DNA of 64,000 bases from Croceimicrobium sp965228705 (GTDB lineage Bacteria > Bacteroidota > Bacteroidia > Flavobacteriales > Schleiferiaceae): assembly GCF_965228705.1 (NCBI RefSeq), contig NZ_OZ245832.1, positions 3,472,001 through 3,536,000 of the forward strand, read 5' to 3'. The position numbers were made by a program, and so were the translations under genes. Of the stretch, positions 50,355-59,655 are shown in pieces. Under the pieces are notes generated by a model. The model did not search any database, was not told the DNA's origin, and worked only from the letters and a program-made list of their open reading frames with translations. Position 1 is the first letter of the stretch. Every line of letters starts with the position of its first letter.

Positions 50355-51191
50355 TTAGGGCTTGTTCGGGCTTTTACTTGGGCTTTGGACACGGTATTGA
50401 TGGAGCTTATCACCATCGTATAAATACAATTGGGGATGAAAGTAGAATACCTGGCGAGCGGATTCGACCGGACATATCAAATCCCAATGATTCTGGAAGT
50501 TCAGATTATAGATTCGTAAGAGGCCATTGCTCAGCAATACACTGAGCTTCTGATTAAAGTAGGAATAGGAGCTGAGGCTGGCACTTAGAGCAAGCTTTTT
50601 TTGAAAGGAGCCCTGAGCATCGAAGAGTAGGAAGGATTCTTTTTCTGCTTGTTTGATATGGACCACCAATTGATCAAAACCGGCTTTGAAGCTGAGTACT
50701 TCGGCTTGATCATCATTCAATATCTGACTAATAATTGGACTGCGATTCAGGATGCGATTCTCCACAAAGGAATAGCGAATCATTTGATCGGCATTTTGAT
50801 CGTAGAGCCAAATACTGTTTTCTGCCGCCGCGGCAATGCTGCTGGGGTCATTAAAAGTATAAGCCAGGTTTAACTCCCGACTTTGATTAAGGCGATTATC
50901 CAAAATCCGTAGCTCATTCGAATTTTGGAAATAAACAATGGGGTTCATAGGGTTGAGCAGGTCAACATCGGATATGCTTCCTTGCAAAGGATCGCTGTAA
51001 CTGGCTTGGTACTCTCCTTTATTATTGAGCTTACGCAGTTCATTATCCAATACTAAATAGATGCTCCCAAATTGGTCTACTTCAATGAAGTCGGCCTGAG
51101 CTTTTAGCTGGATGCTATGCAGCCTTTCTAATTCCTGGCCCTCTAAGTTTAAGCACAGCAGGATACTTAAAATGTAGAGGATAGCTTTCAT
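50355..51191 (-). CDS. Exported beta-propeller-like protein of unknown function
   Basis: The 278-residue protein has a signal peptide (1-18, ending L-E-G-Q) and a repetitive beta pattern with repeated motifs such as G-S-I-Y-L-V-L-D-N-E-L-R-K-L, I-W-L-Y-D-Q-N-A-D-Q-M-I-R-Y and L-R-I-Y-N-L. This suggests blades of a beta-propeller. I recognise no named family. Its start overlaps the GH3 gene stop by four bases, so the two are translationally coupled; a shared function is possible but not evident. Confidence 0.6.
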   Translation of the reverse strand: MKAILYILSILLCLNLEGQELERLHSIQLKAQADFIEVDQFGSIYLVLDNELRKLNNKGEYQASYSDPLQGSISDVDLLNPMNPIVYFQNSNELRILDNRLNQSRELNLAYTFNDPSSIAAAAENSIWLYDQNADQMIRYSFVENRILNRSPIISQILNDDQAEVLSFKAGFDQLVVHIKQAEKESFLLFDAQGSFQKKLALSASLSSYSYFNQKLSVLLSNGLLRIYNLNFQNHWDLICPVESARQVFYFHPQLYLYDGDKLHQYRVQSPSKSPNKP

Positions 51192-52702
51192 GTTTGCAGG
51201 GCTAAAAGTTCTTCGATATGCTCGCGACTATTGCTAAGGCGCGGTACTTTATTTTGCCCGCCTAATTTGCCTTTTTGCTTGAGCCAATCGTAAAACAGGC
51301 CCTTGCGGGCAGAAATTACTTCCAGGGGTTTTAGAGCCATGCCCTTATGTCTTTTGGCCTCGTAATCGCTGTTGAGGGCGCAAAGCTTTTGGTCCAACAA
51401 TTTGGCGAATTCTTCCAGACTCTTGGGTTCTTGATCAAACTCTATCAGCCATTGATGGGCGCCACTCTCTTTGCGCTGCATAAAGATGGGGGCGGCGGTG
51501 TATTCATGAATGCGCGCTCCCAATTCGTTGCAAGTGGCGGTAAGGGCCGACTCGGCATTTTCGATAATCAACTCTTCTCCAAAAACATTTATAAAATGCT
51601 TGGTTCTGCCGCTAATGCGGAAACGATAGGGGCTAATGGAGCTAAAGCGGATGGTATCACCAATAAGATAGCGCCATAAACCGGCATTGGTGGATATTAC
51701 CACGGCATAATTGGTGTTGAGTTTCACCTCTTCCAGGCCAATGGTCTTGGAATTGGTGCCATCAAATTGATCCATGGGGATAAACTCATAATAGATGCCA
51801 TAGTCTAACATCAGGAGCATATCCTCACTTTCCTTCTGATCCTGAATGCCAAAGAAGCCTTCGGAGGCATTATAGGTTTCGAGGTAGTTGATGTCTTTGC
51901 CAATCAGTTCTTTAAACTGACTGCGGTAAGGGGCGAAGCTCACGCCGCCGTGCATATAGAGCTCGAGGTTGGGCCATACATCGATGATGTGCTTTTTCCC
52001 ACTGATGTCGAGCACCCGTTCTAATAGCACCATCATCCAGGAGGGAACGCCAGCCAATGAGGTTACATCTTCGCGCATGGAGGTGGTAGACATGGCCTCG
52101 ATTTTAGCCTCCCACTCCTGCATCAAAGAAATTTTATTGCTGGGGGTACTACGCATTTCCACCCAAAAGGGCAGGTTTTCGATGATAATGGCCGATACAT
52201 CTCCGTAATAGGAGTTGATCTCTTCATTATCCACAAAGGTGCTACCACCCAATCGCAGGTTCATCCCGCTGAAAATGGTGGTTTCCGGATAGAGATTGCA
52301 ATAAATGCTGAGCAGGTCCTTACCTCCCTTAAAGTGGCAGTCTTCGATATGCTCATTGCTTACCGGAAGGAATTTACTCTTGGCATTGGTGGTGCCGCTA
52401 GATTTGGCGAACCAGCGAATATCACCGGGCCACATTACATTATTGGCTCCTTCGCGAATACGTTGCACCTCCGGTTCAATATCTTCATAGCGATGCAGGG
52501 GAATACGATCGCGAAACTCTTCATTGCTGCCAATCGACTTGAAGTCGTAGCGTTTTCCCCATTCGGTTTGCGCGGCAGTACCCAATAAATTTTGTAGCAC
52601 TTCGGCCTGCACTTCATGCGGGTATTTCATGAATAACTCCAACTGATGATAGCGTTTTTTCATGCGCCAGCTTAAGAAGGAATTTACCAGATCGAGCTTC
52701 AT
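51188..52702 (-). CDS. GH3-family protein (acyl-acid-amido synthetase-like)
   Basis: The 504-residue protein belongs to the adenylating superfamily branch called GH3 after plant auxin-conjugating enzymes. Motifs include T-E-W-G-K-R-Y (about 46-52), W-F-A-K-S-S-G-T-T-N-A-K-S-K-F-L-P (ATP-binding loop near 97-113), Y-N-A-S-E-G-F-F-G near 280-288 and F-R-I-S-G-R-T-K-H-F-I-N-V-F-G-E. Plant members join amino acids to carboxylic acids through acyl-adenylates; the substrates of bacterial members are unknown. It is divergent from the DUF2797 gene with a 33-base gap. Confidence 0.9.
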   Translation of the reverse strand: MKLDLVNSFLSWRMKKRYHQLELFMKYPHEVQAEVLQNLLGTAAQTEWGKRYDFKSIGSNEEFRDRIPLHRYEDIEPEVQRIREGANNVMWPGDIRWFAKSSGTTNAKSKFLPVSNEHIEDCHFKGGKDLLSIYCNLYPETTIFSGMNLRLGGSTFVDNEEINSYYGDVSAIIIENLPFWVEMRSTPSNKISLMQEWEAKIEAMSTTSMREDVTSLAGVPSWMMVLLERVLDISGKKHIIDVWPNLELYMHGGVSFAPYRSQFKELIGKDINYLETYNASEGFFGIQDQKESEDMLLMLDYGIYYEFIPMDQFDGTNSKTIGLEEVKLNTNYAVVISTNAGLWRYLIGDTIRFSSISPYRFRISGRTKHFINVFGEELIIENAESALTATCNELGARIHEYTAAPIFMQRKESGAHQWLIEFDQEPKSLEEFAKLLDQKLCALNSDYEAKRHKGMALKPLEVISARKGLFYDWLKQKGKLGGQNKVPRLSNSREHIEELLALQT

Positions 52703-52735
52703 GGGTTGCGGTTGTTTTGTACTAGATTTACAGCT

Positions 52736-53542
52736 ATGGAATTAACGCTAACTCTGGAAAAAATGCCGGCCTGGCTAAATGATGAAGGGCAAGCCACTTA
52801 CATCTTAAAGGCCGATCAGGATTTCATTCAGTTACAACGCCTCCTTGGGCAGCAAATTACGATAGAATTCGTGAATGAGAAGTATTGCGCCAATTGTGGC
52901 AATCGCTTTGAGCAATTATATCGAATGGGATTTTGTCAGAATTGTTTCTTCACCTCGCCACAGGCGGGCGAAAGCATCATTCGTCCCGAGTTGAGTCGTG
53001 CCCATGAAGGGATTGAAGATCGCGATTTGGAATTTGAAAAATCTTATCAGCTACAGCCCCATTTGGTGTATTTAGCCAATAGTGGTGATATTAAGGTAGG
53101 GGTTACGCGCATGGGTCAAAGGCCTAACCGCTGGATTGATCAAGGGGCTTCGGAGGCCATTGTATTTGCCGAGACTAAAAATCGCTACCAAGCCGGTCAA
53201 ATTGAGGTAGCCATGAAATCGCATTTGGGGGATAAAACTCCCTGGCAAAGAATGCTGAAAAACGAGATTCCCGAATTTAATTTGCTGGAAGAAAAGCAAA
53301 ACTTGAAATCAAAATTGGAAGGCGATTTAGCGCAATTCTATTCCAGCGATGATCAGATTTGGAAGATAGACTACCCGGTGCTGGAATATCCTAGCAAAGT
53401 GAAATCTGTAAACCTGGATAAGGAACCACAGATTGAAGCGGTATTAAAAGGGATCCGCGGTCAATATCTGATCTTTGAAGGGGGGCGGGTGCTGAATGTA
53501 CGTGCCAATACAGGCTATCGCGTTAAGCTCTCTTTCGCTTAA
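52736..53542 (+). CDS. DUF2797 zinc-ribbon protein
   Basis: I start at the ATG giving M-E-L-T-L-T-L-E-K-M; a longer frame would need TTG at 52706. The protein then has 268 residues. It has a zinc ribbon Y-C-A-N-C-G...F-C-Q-N-C-F (two C-x-x-C pairs near 48-71) and a conserved region L-V-Y-L-A-N-S-G-D-I-K-V-G-V-T-R followed by R-W-I-D-Q-G-A, both typical of DUF2797. The latter recalls the GIY-YIG nuclease pattern of two short strands plus an arginine, but this is only a resemblance. Its end overlaps the convergent flippase-like gene by 20 bases. Confidence 0.8.
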   Translation: MELTLTLEKMPAWLNDEGQATYILKADQDFIQLQRLLGQQITIEFVNEKYCANCGNRFEQLYRMGFCQNCFFTSPQAGESIIRPELSRAHEGIEDRDLEFEKSYQLQPHLVYLANSGDIKVGVTRMGQRPNRWIDQGASEAIVFAETKNRYQAGQIEVAMKSHLGDKTPWQRMLKNEIPEFNLLEEKQNLKSKLEGDLAQFYSSDDQIWKIDYPVLEYPSKVKSVNLDKEPQIEAVLKGIRGQYLIFEGGRVLNVRANTGYRVKLSFA

Positions 53543-54467
53543 GTCGATCGATTTCCACTTTCTTGAGGCTACTTAGCCCCACAATGGCGGGGATAGCCCA
53601 GTTGAAAAACCAAACTGCGGTACTGGCCAGAGTAAAGCTTAAGGCATCGGTCTCAAATACATCGAAGAAATAGAGGGCCAAAGTGCCTTTAATGATGAAG
53701 TCGATTCCCGTATAACTGGGGATTAAGGCCGAAATAAAATAGTACAGCGGTATAGACCAGTACAATTGCCAGGTGAGTAGTTCTGGTTTAAAGGCCAATA
53801 ATACCAATGCCATTTGGGAGGAGAAAAGCAGAAAGCGCAAGGCATTTATAGCTAAAACGGCCAGCTTCTGCTGGATAGTGGGTTTGCCTTTAATGAGGTA
53901 GTCTTTTAAGGGACGGTTCCATAACTCCTTTTCATGTAAGAGGCTGATCACCCTTTCCAGGCGTAAGTATAGAACCAGACTAATCAGAATTGCCAATAGG
54001 ACAAAAAGGCTGTATTGCATTCCCAAGCCTTGATTGGGTATCATAAAAGCTAAAATCCCAAAACTTACAATGGCCTTGGAAAAGAGCTTGGGGGCATGAG
54101 TCCAAAAGGTGAGAAAAAGTGCTTTTTTTCGATCGTAGGGTTTTTCTTGGATGAGATATCGCCCGGCAATTTCGCCACTGTTCATGGGCGAAATAAAGGC
54201 CAATCCATAACATTTAAGATTATGAACTAATGCGGTTTTTAACTTTATGGGGTGAAGGATGCTTTGCACGATACTCCAGGCCTGAGCATCAAAGAGCAGG
54301 TTTAAAGACCACAAAAGCAGGAAGCCCATCAAGTAATAAAGGCTTTGAGTGGTCCAAGCCCATTGTAAGTGATTGAGCTCAATAGAATCCAGCTTCAAAT
54401 ACAAAAAGTAAAAGGCCAGGCTAAGGAGCAAGATCTTTAATGACCAGAAAAAAGCTTTGCCTACCAT
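53523..54467 (-). CDS. Lysylphosphatidylglycerol synthase transmembrane/flippase-like protein
   Basis: The 314-residue protein has about eight hydrophobic segments and features of the UPF0104/YbhN group: N-S-G-E-I-A-G-R-Y-L near 97-106 (the family's G-E-x-x-R-x-x motif) and S-Y-T-G-I-D near 252-257. Related proteins flip or handle lipids at the membrane (the transmembrane part of MprF). There is no synthase domain. The gene overlaps the queuosine-precursor transporter by seven bases. Confidence 0.8.
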   Translation of the reverse strand: MVGKAFFWSLKILLLSLAFYFLYLKLDSIELNHLQWAWTTQSLYYLMGFLLLWSLNLLFDAQAWSIVQSILHPIKLKTALVHNLKCYGLAFISPMNSGEIAGRYLIQEKPYDRKKALFLTFWTHAPKLFSKAIVSFGILAFMIPNQGLGMQYSLFVLLAILISLVLYLRLERVISLLHEKELWNRPLKDYLIKGKPTIQQKLAVLAINALRFLLFSSQMALVLLAFKPELLTWQLYWSIPLYYFISALIPSYTGIDFIIKGTLALYFFDVFETDALSFTLASTAVWFFNWAIPAIVGLSSLKKVEIDRLKRKRA

Positions 54468-55156
54468 AGTGCAATTTCTTCTCCGCGCTGCAATTTAAAG
54501 TGTGCTCGAATCCAAAGTACCAGAGGATAAATGATTATGGTGTCTGCGGCGGCAAAAAGTACCTTGAATAACCAACCATCCCCGATTAAGGGCAGCATTT
54601 CGTCAAAGCTTTTAAGGCCCCAGAAAATTACGGCAATTACTAAAACCGTGTCTACTAATTGCGAAAACATAGTCGAGAAATTGTTGCGCAACCAGAGGTG
54701 CTTACCCTTGGTTTTTTGTTTGATAAGGTGGAAGATGCGCACATCTACAAATTGGGCTACCAGGTAAGCGATCATGCTGGAAGCGATTACTCGCCATGAG
54801 TTTTGGAATACGGTATCGAAGTATTCATTGCTTACCGGGGATCCATCAATGGCGGGAAAGATATGCCCGAGGTAAAGGATTAATAAAACCAGCAGGGAGG
54901 CGAAAAAACCACTCAAGACAACAAGGCCGGTATTACGCCGACCATAAATCTCACTGAGGATATCGGTAATTAAAAAGGTGAGGGGATAGGGGATTACCCC
55001 CGCAGAAACGATAAAGGTTTTGAAGCCTAAATCTACTTCCACAAATTTATTGGCTACTAGATTACAAGTAATCAGGGCCGCAATAAACAAAGCCGCCAGG
55101 ACCACGAAGATGATCCCGGCGTGCTTATGTTGTTTTTTATTGAGTGTTTCGCTCAT
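54461..55156 (-). CDS. Queuosine precursor transporter (YhhQ/VUT family)
   Basis: The 231-residue protein has about six membrane segments and the family motifs A-N-K-F-V-E-V, Y-P-L-T-F-L-I-T-D-I-L-S-E-I-Y-G-R and Y-L-V-A-Q-F-V-D-V-R-I-F-H. The YhhQ family imports precursors (such as preQ1 or related deazaguanines) for the queuosine modification of tRNA. Its start overlaps the sppA stop by one base. No que genes are nearby. Confidence 0.9.
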   Translation of the reverse strand: MSETLNKKQHKHAGIIFVVLAALFIAALITCNLVANKFVEVDLGFKTFIVSAGVIPYPLTFLITDILSEIYGRRNTGLVVLSGFFASLLVLLILYLGHIFPAIDGSPVSNEYFDTVFQNSWRVIASSMIAYLVAQFVDVRIFHLIKQKTKGKHLWLRNNFSTMFSQLVDTVLVIAVIFWGLKSFDEMLPLIGDGWLFKVLFAAADTIIIYPLVLWIRAHFKLQRGEEIALW

Positions 55157-56919
55157 TAATCAATTTGCAAGTCGAACTCTAATCGGGTTTGGAAGCCCTG
55201 GCGCTTTTCAGCATTTTGAATCAAATCGAGGTAATAGGCATATTGACCTAATTCCTTTTTGATTTGGGCGGATCCAAATCCCTGATTTAATTCTTTTAAG
55301 AAGGCTTGTAAAGGATCTTCTAATTCAGGATAGCTGATTACACCGTAGTCGGCAGAGATTCCGGCTTTTTCAGCTGCCAAAGCAATAGCTTCATCCAGAC
55401 CTCCCATCATATCTACCAAACCTAAGTTTAAGGCTTGTTGACCAGAGTACACTCGTCCTTGGCCAATGCTATCTACATAGCTGATATCCATACCGCGGCC
55501 CGTGGCTACTCTTTCTTTAAAGGTGCCATAAATCTGATCTACCTGGGCAATTAAAATTCGCTTCTCGGAAGGAGTGAGGTCGCGATCCATAACCCCTAAG
55601 TCGGAATGTTTATTGGTGGCAACGGTTTCGATATTGATGCCCAATTTATCGTGCAGCAATTCTTCAGCAGTAAAGAAAAGTCCAAAGGCACCAATACTTC
55701 CGGTTACGGTGTTTTCTTGAGCCAAGATGGTGTCAGCGTAACATGCAATATAATATCCACCACTGGCAGCCACATCACCCATTGATGCAATTACGGGTTT
55801 CACCTGACGGGCTAAGTCCATTTCGCGCCAAATAATTTCAGAAGCTAGCGCGCTACCTCCAGGACTGTTAACACGAAGAACGATGGCTTTAACCTTGTCG
55901 CTTTCGCGGGCCTTGCGAATGGCTCTGGCGATACGTTCGGATCCGATGGTGTACTCATCACCTTCACCGCTTTGAATTTCCCCTTGAGCAACAATTACCG
56001 CAACACGATTTTCATTGTAACCCGAGTTTCCATTCAAGTCTAAATTGCGGGCATATTTCGCAGGTTTGATAAAATTAACGGCTGAGATTTTGTCTACGGC
56101 CATCGCTTTGCTGAGCATTTCATCTACTTGATCTTGATAGGCTAAACCCTGAATTAAACCGACCTCTGCGGCTACTTTTGGGTCAGTTAGCATATTATCG
56201 GCCATGGCATTTAATTCTTCAACCGATAAATCCGTGCTGGCAGAGATATCCGATAAATACTGTCCCCATACTGAGCCTAATAGTTCAGTAAGCTGCAATC
56301 GGTTAGCCGTACTCATAGAATCGGAAAGGAAGGGCTCTACGGCCGATTTAAATTTATTTCCGGTGGCTCGAAGCACAACTGGCTTAACGCCGATATTATC
56401 CAAAGCCTGACGGTAATAGGTTACATTGGCACTCATTCCGGAAAATTCGATAATACCCTCTGGGTTTACCATAAAGCTATCCGCAACCGAAGCTAGGTAT
56501 AAACCTTTTTGAGTAAGCACTTCGGTATATCCATATACAAACTTGCCGCTACTTTTGAAATCGAGAATTGCTTCACGAATGTCTTTTAAGGTAGCGCTAC
56601 CGGCCATGGGAATTCCTCCATCCAGGAAAACTCCTTTGATTTTCGGGTCATCTTTGGCTGCTTTTAAGGCAGCGATTACATGGTCAAGACCCACGGCTGA
56701 TTCCAATTCACCGGAAAATGGGTCGAAACTGTCGAAGGGGTTGTTCTGGGCTCTTTCTACATACCGAGTATTCATATCGATACGTAAAACCGTGTTATCC
56801 AATACTTCCAGCTCAGGACTCTGAATCGAGGCCAGTGAGGCAAAGAAGATGAAAATGATAAAAATTAAAATGCCGCCACCTAAGATGGAAGCTACCAACA
56901 TTTTGAGGAAAGATTTCAT
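55156..56919 (-). CDS. sppA: Signal peptide peptidase SppA, 67-kDa type
   Basis: SppA digests cleaved signal peptides in the membrane. The 587-residue protein has an N-terminal membrane anchor (about 8-31) and two tandem ClpP-like halves. The lysine base is K191 in N-K-F-K-S-A-V-E-P-F (first half) and the serine nucleophile is S386 in M-G-D-V-A-A-S-G-G-Y-Y (second half), matching the split dyad of E. coli SppA. It leads the operon sppA-queuosine transporter-flippase and is divergent from folK. Confidence 0.95.
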   Translation of the reverse strand: MKSFLKMLVASILGGGILIFIIFIFFASLASIQSPELEVLDNTVLRIDMNTRYVERAQNNPFDSFDPFSGELESAVGLDHVIAALKAAKDDPKIKGVFLDGGIPMAGSATLKDIREAILDFKSSGKFVYGYTEVLTQKGLYLASVADSFMVNPEGIIEFSGMSANVTYYRQALDNIGVKPVVLRATGNKFKSAVEPFLSDSMSTANRLQLTELLGSVWGQYLSDISASTDLSVEELNAMADNMLTDPKVAAEVGLIQGLAYQDQVDEMLSKAMAVDKISAVNFIKPAKYARNLDLNGNSGYNENRVAVIVAQGEIQSGEGDEYTIGSERIARAIRKARESDKVKAIVLRVNSPGGSALASEIIWREMDLARQVKPVIASMGDVAASGGYYIACYADTILAQENTVTGSIGAFGLFFTAEELLHDKLGINIETVATNKHSDLGVMDRDLTPSEKRILIAQVDQIYGTFKERVATGRGMDISYVDSIGQGRVYSGQQALNLGLVDMMGGLDEAIALAAEKAGISADYGVISYPELEDPLQAFLKELNQGFGSAQIKKELGQYAYYLDLIQNAEKRQGFQTRLEFDLQID

Positions 56920-56929
56920 TTTAGAAATT

Positions 56930-56937
56930 TAGTTTTG
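56930..56937 (+). promoter_or_regulatory. Putative -7 box for folK
   Basis: TAGTTTTG matches TAnnTTTG, 34 bases before the proposed TTG start of folK, in the 51-base gap shared with sppA. Confidence 0.4.
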
Positions 56938-56970
56938 CGTTGCATTAGCAATATTAAGTAATACTAAGAT

Positions 56971-57477
56971 TTGTCGAAAGTTGTTCACGGCGTTTATCTG
57001 CTGTTAGGAGCGAATCTGGGGAATCCCCCTGAAACCTTCCGTCGGGCAATCCAATTGCTGAACCCTTCCATTACTATTAGTAGGAAATCCTCGCTGTTTA
57101 TTACAGCACCCTGGGAAATGACGACTGAAAATTGGTTTTACAATCAAGTTTTGGAGGTGGAAACCGGCTTAGAGCCGGAGGGGGTTTTAGCATTGATTCT
57201 CGATGTGGAAAGGGAATTAGGGCGTTTAAGAACGGAAGGTGCCGGCTATGAAGATCGATTGATTGACATTGACATTTTATTATTTGGGAAAAGGGAATAT
57301 CAGAGTGCCAACTTGCAGGTACCTCATAAATATCTCCATAAACGAGCCTTTGCTTTAATGCCATTGTTGGAGCTTCAGCCGAATTGTGTGGAGCCAGGGA
57401 CCAATATTCCCTATGAGAATTATTTAGAACGCTTGGATGAAGAGCGTCAAAAGATCAAGAAGCTTGAAGGATATTAA
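56971..57477 (+). CDS. folK: Hydroxymethyl-dihydropterin pyrophosphokinase
   Basis: FolK transfers pyrophosphate from ATP to 6-hydroxymethyl-dihydropterin in folate synthesis. The 168-residue protein has L-L-L-G-A-N-L-G-N (11-19), the W-E-M-T-T-E-N-W-F-Y-N-Q segment and the signature E-D-R-L-I-D-I-D-I-L-L-F-G (about 91-103) with the metal-binding aspartates. No ATG fits the conserved N terminus, so the start is a TTG. The end overlaps the following deoxynucleoside kinase by 41 bases if that gene uses its first ATG. Confidence 0.93.
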   Translation: MSKVVHGVYLLLGANLGNPPETFRRAIQLLNPSITISRKSSLFITAPWEMTTENWFYNQVLEVETGLEPEGVLALILDVERELGRLRTEGAGYEDRLIDIDILLFGKREYQSANLQVPHKYLHKRAFALMPLLELQPNCVEPGTNIPYENYLERLDEERQKIKKLEGY

Positions 57478-58069
57478 GTATATAGCTATAGAGGGCAATA
57501 TTGGTGCGGGAAAAACTACTCTTGCCAAATTACTGGCAAAGCAGTTGAAAGGTCGCTTGATATTAGAGGAGTTTGCGGACAATCCTTTCCTGGAGAAATT
57601 TTATCAGGAGCCAGAGCGCTACGCCTTTTCGGTGGAGATGGCCTTTTTGGCTGATCGTTATCATCAATTATCGGAACTGCCTAGTAGTGGCGATTTGTTT
57701 CAACCTTATATTATTGCAGATTACGCCCCCTTTAAGAGTTTAATATTTGCACAGAATAATCTGAATGAAGCTGAATTCCGCTTGTACCGCGAGTTTTGGC
57801 AAATGGCTTTCAATAAGATACGTCAACCAGACTTGATTATTTACCTCCATCGAAGCAATCCAAATTTGATTCAAAATATTAAAAAGCGAGGACGCAGCTA
57901 TGAACAAAATTTGAAAGAGGATTACCTTTTAAAGTTAACAGAGCGTTACGGAGTGTATTTAAAAAATTTCTGGGATGGGGATATTTTAAGAATTGACGCA
58001 GATTTGCAGGATTTTTTACACTCCGAATCGGACGTCCTGTCTTTGATTGACCGTATTCAAGGTCTTTAG
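57437..58069 (+). CDS. Deoxynucleoside kinase, paralogue 2
   Basis: The 210-residue salvage kinase has I-A-I-E-G-N-I-G-A-G-K-T-T-L (P-loop at 20-27), E-E-F-A-D-N-P-F-L-E-K-F-Y and a lid R-G-R-S-Y-E-Q-N-L, the same plan as the kinase at 49706. Bacteroidota often carry two such enzymes, presumably with different nucleoside preference. The ATG used here overlaps folK; a TTG at 57464 would start closer to the conserved core and is an alternative. The sppA/folK/kinase grouping suggests folK and this kinase share a transcript. Confidence 0.9.
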   Translation: MKSVKRSRSLKDIKYIAIEGNIGAGKTTLAKLLAKQLKGRLILEEFADNPFLEKFYQEPERYAFSVEMAFLADRYHQLSELPSSGDLFQPYIIADYAPFKSLIFAQNNLNEAEFRLYREFWQMAFNKIRQPDLIIYLHRSNPNLIQNIKKRGRSYEQNLKEDYLLKLTERYGVYLKNFWDGDILRIDADLQDFLHSESDVLSLIDRIQGL

Positions 58070-58126
58070 TTAGAAAATGAATAGATTTTAGGGGCTATTA
58101 ATTTTTCTACAAGCATTCATTTTTAT

Positions 58127-58155
58127 TTGCTGTTACCCCCTTTTTAGTACTTTTG
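58127..58155 (+). promoter_or_regulatory. Promoter of the OmpA-family gene
   Basis: TTG (58127-58129), an 18-base spacer and TACTTTTG (58148-58155) form a complete Bacteroidota promoter, 44 bases before the ATG at 58200. Confidence 0.65.
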
Positions 58156-58199
58156 CCTAGTATTTGTATAAGAGCAACTACTTAACCTTTTATAATTGT

Positions 58200-59606
58200 A
58201 TGAAAAGATTAGGATTACTTTTCGGATGTGTCTTAATGGCTGGTGGAATGAATGCCCAGGATAATGAGGTTCGGCTTTCCGAAGCTCACCGCAGCAATTT
58301 CAAACATTGGTCTCTTGGACTGAACGTAGGAGCTACTGCCTCATTAGGTGATGCTGCTAGTTATTTCTTTGGTGAGAAAACAGACGCTATGCCTTCGGGT
58401 GTAGGTGGTTTCGAAATTGGTTTACGTGGTAACCTGAATTATTGGTTCAGCCCTACTATCGGTTTAACCGGTTCTGCTGGATACCACAGTACTTCTGGTA
58501 CCGATTTTAACTACTATTTCGAAGGAAATTATATCGATGCTGACTTGAGCTTGAATTTCAACTTGAGCAACATGTTCCTTTACGGAAAGGATTATGATCG
58601 TAAGCATGCCTTATTATTTAGTATCGGTTTAGGTGCTACTTCTTTAGAGGCTGAAGGTTACGATGAGGCTGGTAATTTCCTTGCTAGCGCTGGTGGTCCT
58701 GATCGCGCCTTTACTACTACTATTCCATTACAATTGACCTACAAGCGTCAATTGAGCCAAACTTGGGACTTAGATATTCTTTACAAGCATACCTTCGCAG
58801 GAATCGACGGTGCTGATGCTCAGAGTATTGCCCCAACTGCTGATTTCTTTGGTTACTTCGGCGTAGGTGCTGCCTATAACTTTGGTTCTGACGATAAAGA
58901 GTCTATCGTATACTACAGTCCTTTCGAGGGTGTGTTTGCTGATATGACCGAGATCAAGCAGAACTACGAGAAATTGGTAAACGATGACGACGGTGATGGA
59001 GTTAGCAACCTTTTCGATGAGGATAACAGCACTCCTGCCGACGTAAACGTTGGTCCTAACGGTGCTCCTCTTGATGTTGACGGTGACGGTATTCCTGATT
59101 ACCTGGATGCGGATCCATTTACTCCTAAAGGAGCTAAAGTTGACAACGAAGGTCGTATGGTTGACTCTGATGGTGACGGTGTTGGTGATCACATGGATCA
59201 AGAGCCTAACACTCCTAAAGGTGCCTTGGTTAACTTCAAGGGTATCTCCGTAGCTAGCGCTGCTTCAGGCGGTGGCGGTGTAGGAGCTTACTTACCTTCA
59301 GTATTCTTCAACTTCAATAGTGCTACTGTAACTGACGCTAACTACTTACGTTTAGCTGCTATTGCAAATACCTTGAAGTCTAATCCTAATGTTAAAATCG
59401 TACTTACCGGTTACACTGATGCTTCCGGTCCAGAAGATTACAACAAGACTTTAGGTCAGCGTCGTGCTGATGAAGTGAAACAAGAATTGGTTCAGGTTTT
59501 CGGAATCAGTGCTGATCGTATCGAAACTAGCTCTAAAGGTGAAAACGATCCTTTGGCTAAAGGTCACAATAACATCAATCGTCGTGTAGACGTTGCGGTT
59601 AAGTAA
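58200..59606 (+). CDS. OmpA-family outer-membrane protein with thrombospondin type 3-like repeats
   Basis: I start at the ATG giving M-K-R-L-G-L-L-F-G, which opens a signal peptide ending N-A-Q. The 468-residue protein has a beta-barrel (about 35-235), a calcium-binding D-D-x-D-G-D-G-V-x-N/D-x-x-D type region with about three copies (about 260-335), and a C-terminal OmpA domain (about 360-468: V-F-F-N-F-N-S-A-T-V, L-T-G-Y-T-D-A-S-G, N-x-x-L-G-Q-R-R-A-D-E-V). It should tie the outer membrane to peptidoglycan. Codon choice in this gene is strongly biased, as in highly expressed genes, and it has a canonical promoter and a strong terminator. Confidence 0.93.
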   Translation: MKRLGLLFGCVLMAGGMNAQDNEVRLSEAHRSNFKHWSLGLNVGATASLGDAASYFFGEKTDAMPSGVGGFEIGLRGNLNYWFSPTIGLTGSAGYHSTSGTDFNYYFEGNYIDADLSLNFNLSNMFLYGKDYDRKHALLFSIGLGATSLEAEGYDEAGNFLASAGGPDRAFTTTIPLQLTYKRQLSQTWDLDILYKHTFAGIDGADAQSIAPTADFFGYFGVGAAYNFGSDDKESIVYYSPFEGVFADMTEIKQNYEKLVNDDDGDGVSNLFDEDNSTPADVNVGPNGAPLDVDGDGIPDYLDADPFTPKGAKVDNEGRMVDSDGDGVGDHMDQEPNTPKGALVNFKGISVASAASGGGGVGAYLPSVFFNFNSATVTDANYLRLAAIANTLKSNPNVKIVLTGYTDASGPEDYNKTLGQRRADEVKQELVQVFGISADRIETSSKGENDPLAKGHNNINRRVDVAVK

Positions 59607-59622
59607 GCCTCAATAAAATAAT

Positions 59623-59655
59623 AAAAAAGGCCTCCTAATTAGGAGGCCTTTTTTT
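59623..59655. terminator. Bidirectional terminator between the OmpA gene and the RNA methyltransferase
   Basis: GGCCTCCT (59629-59636) and AGGAGGCC (59641-59648) form an exact stem with loop AATT. Six As precede and seven Ts follow, so it can act for both convergent genes. Confidence 0.9.
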
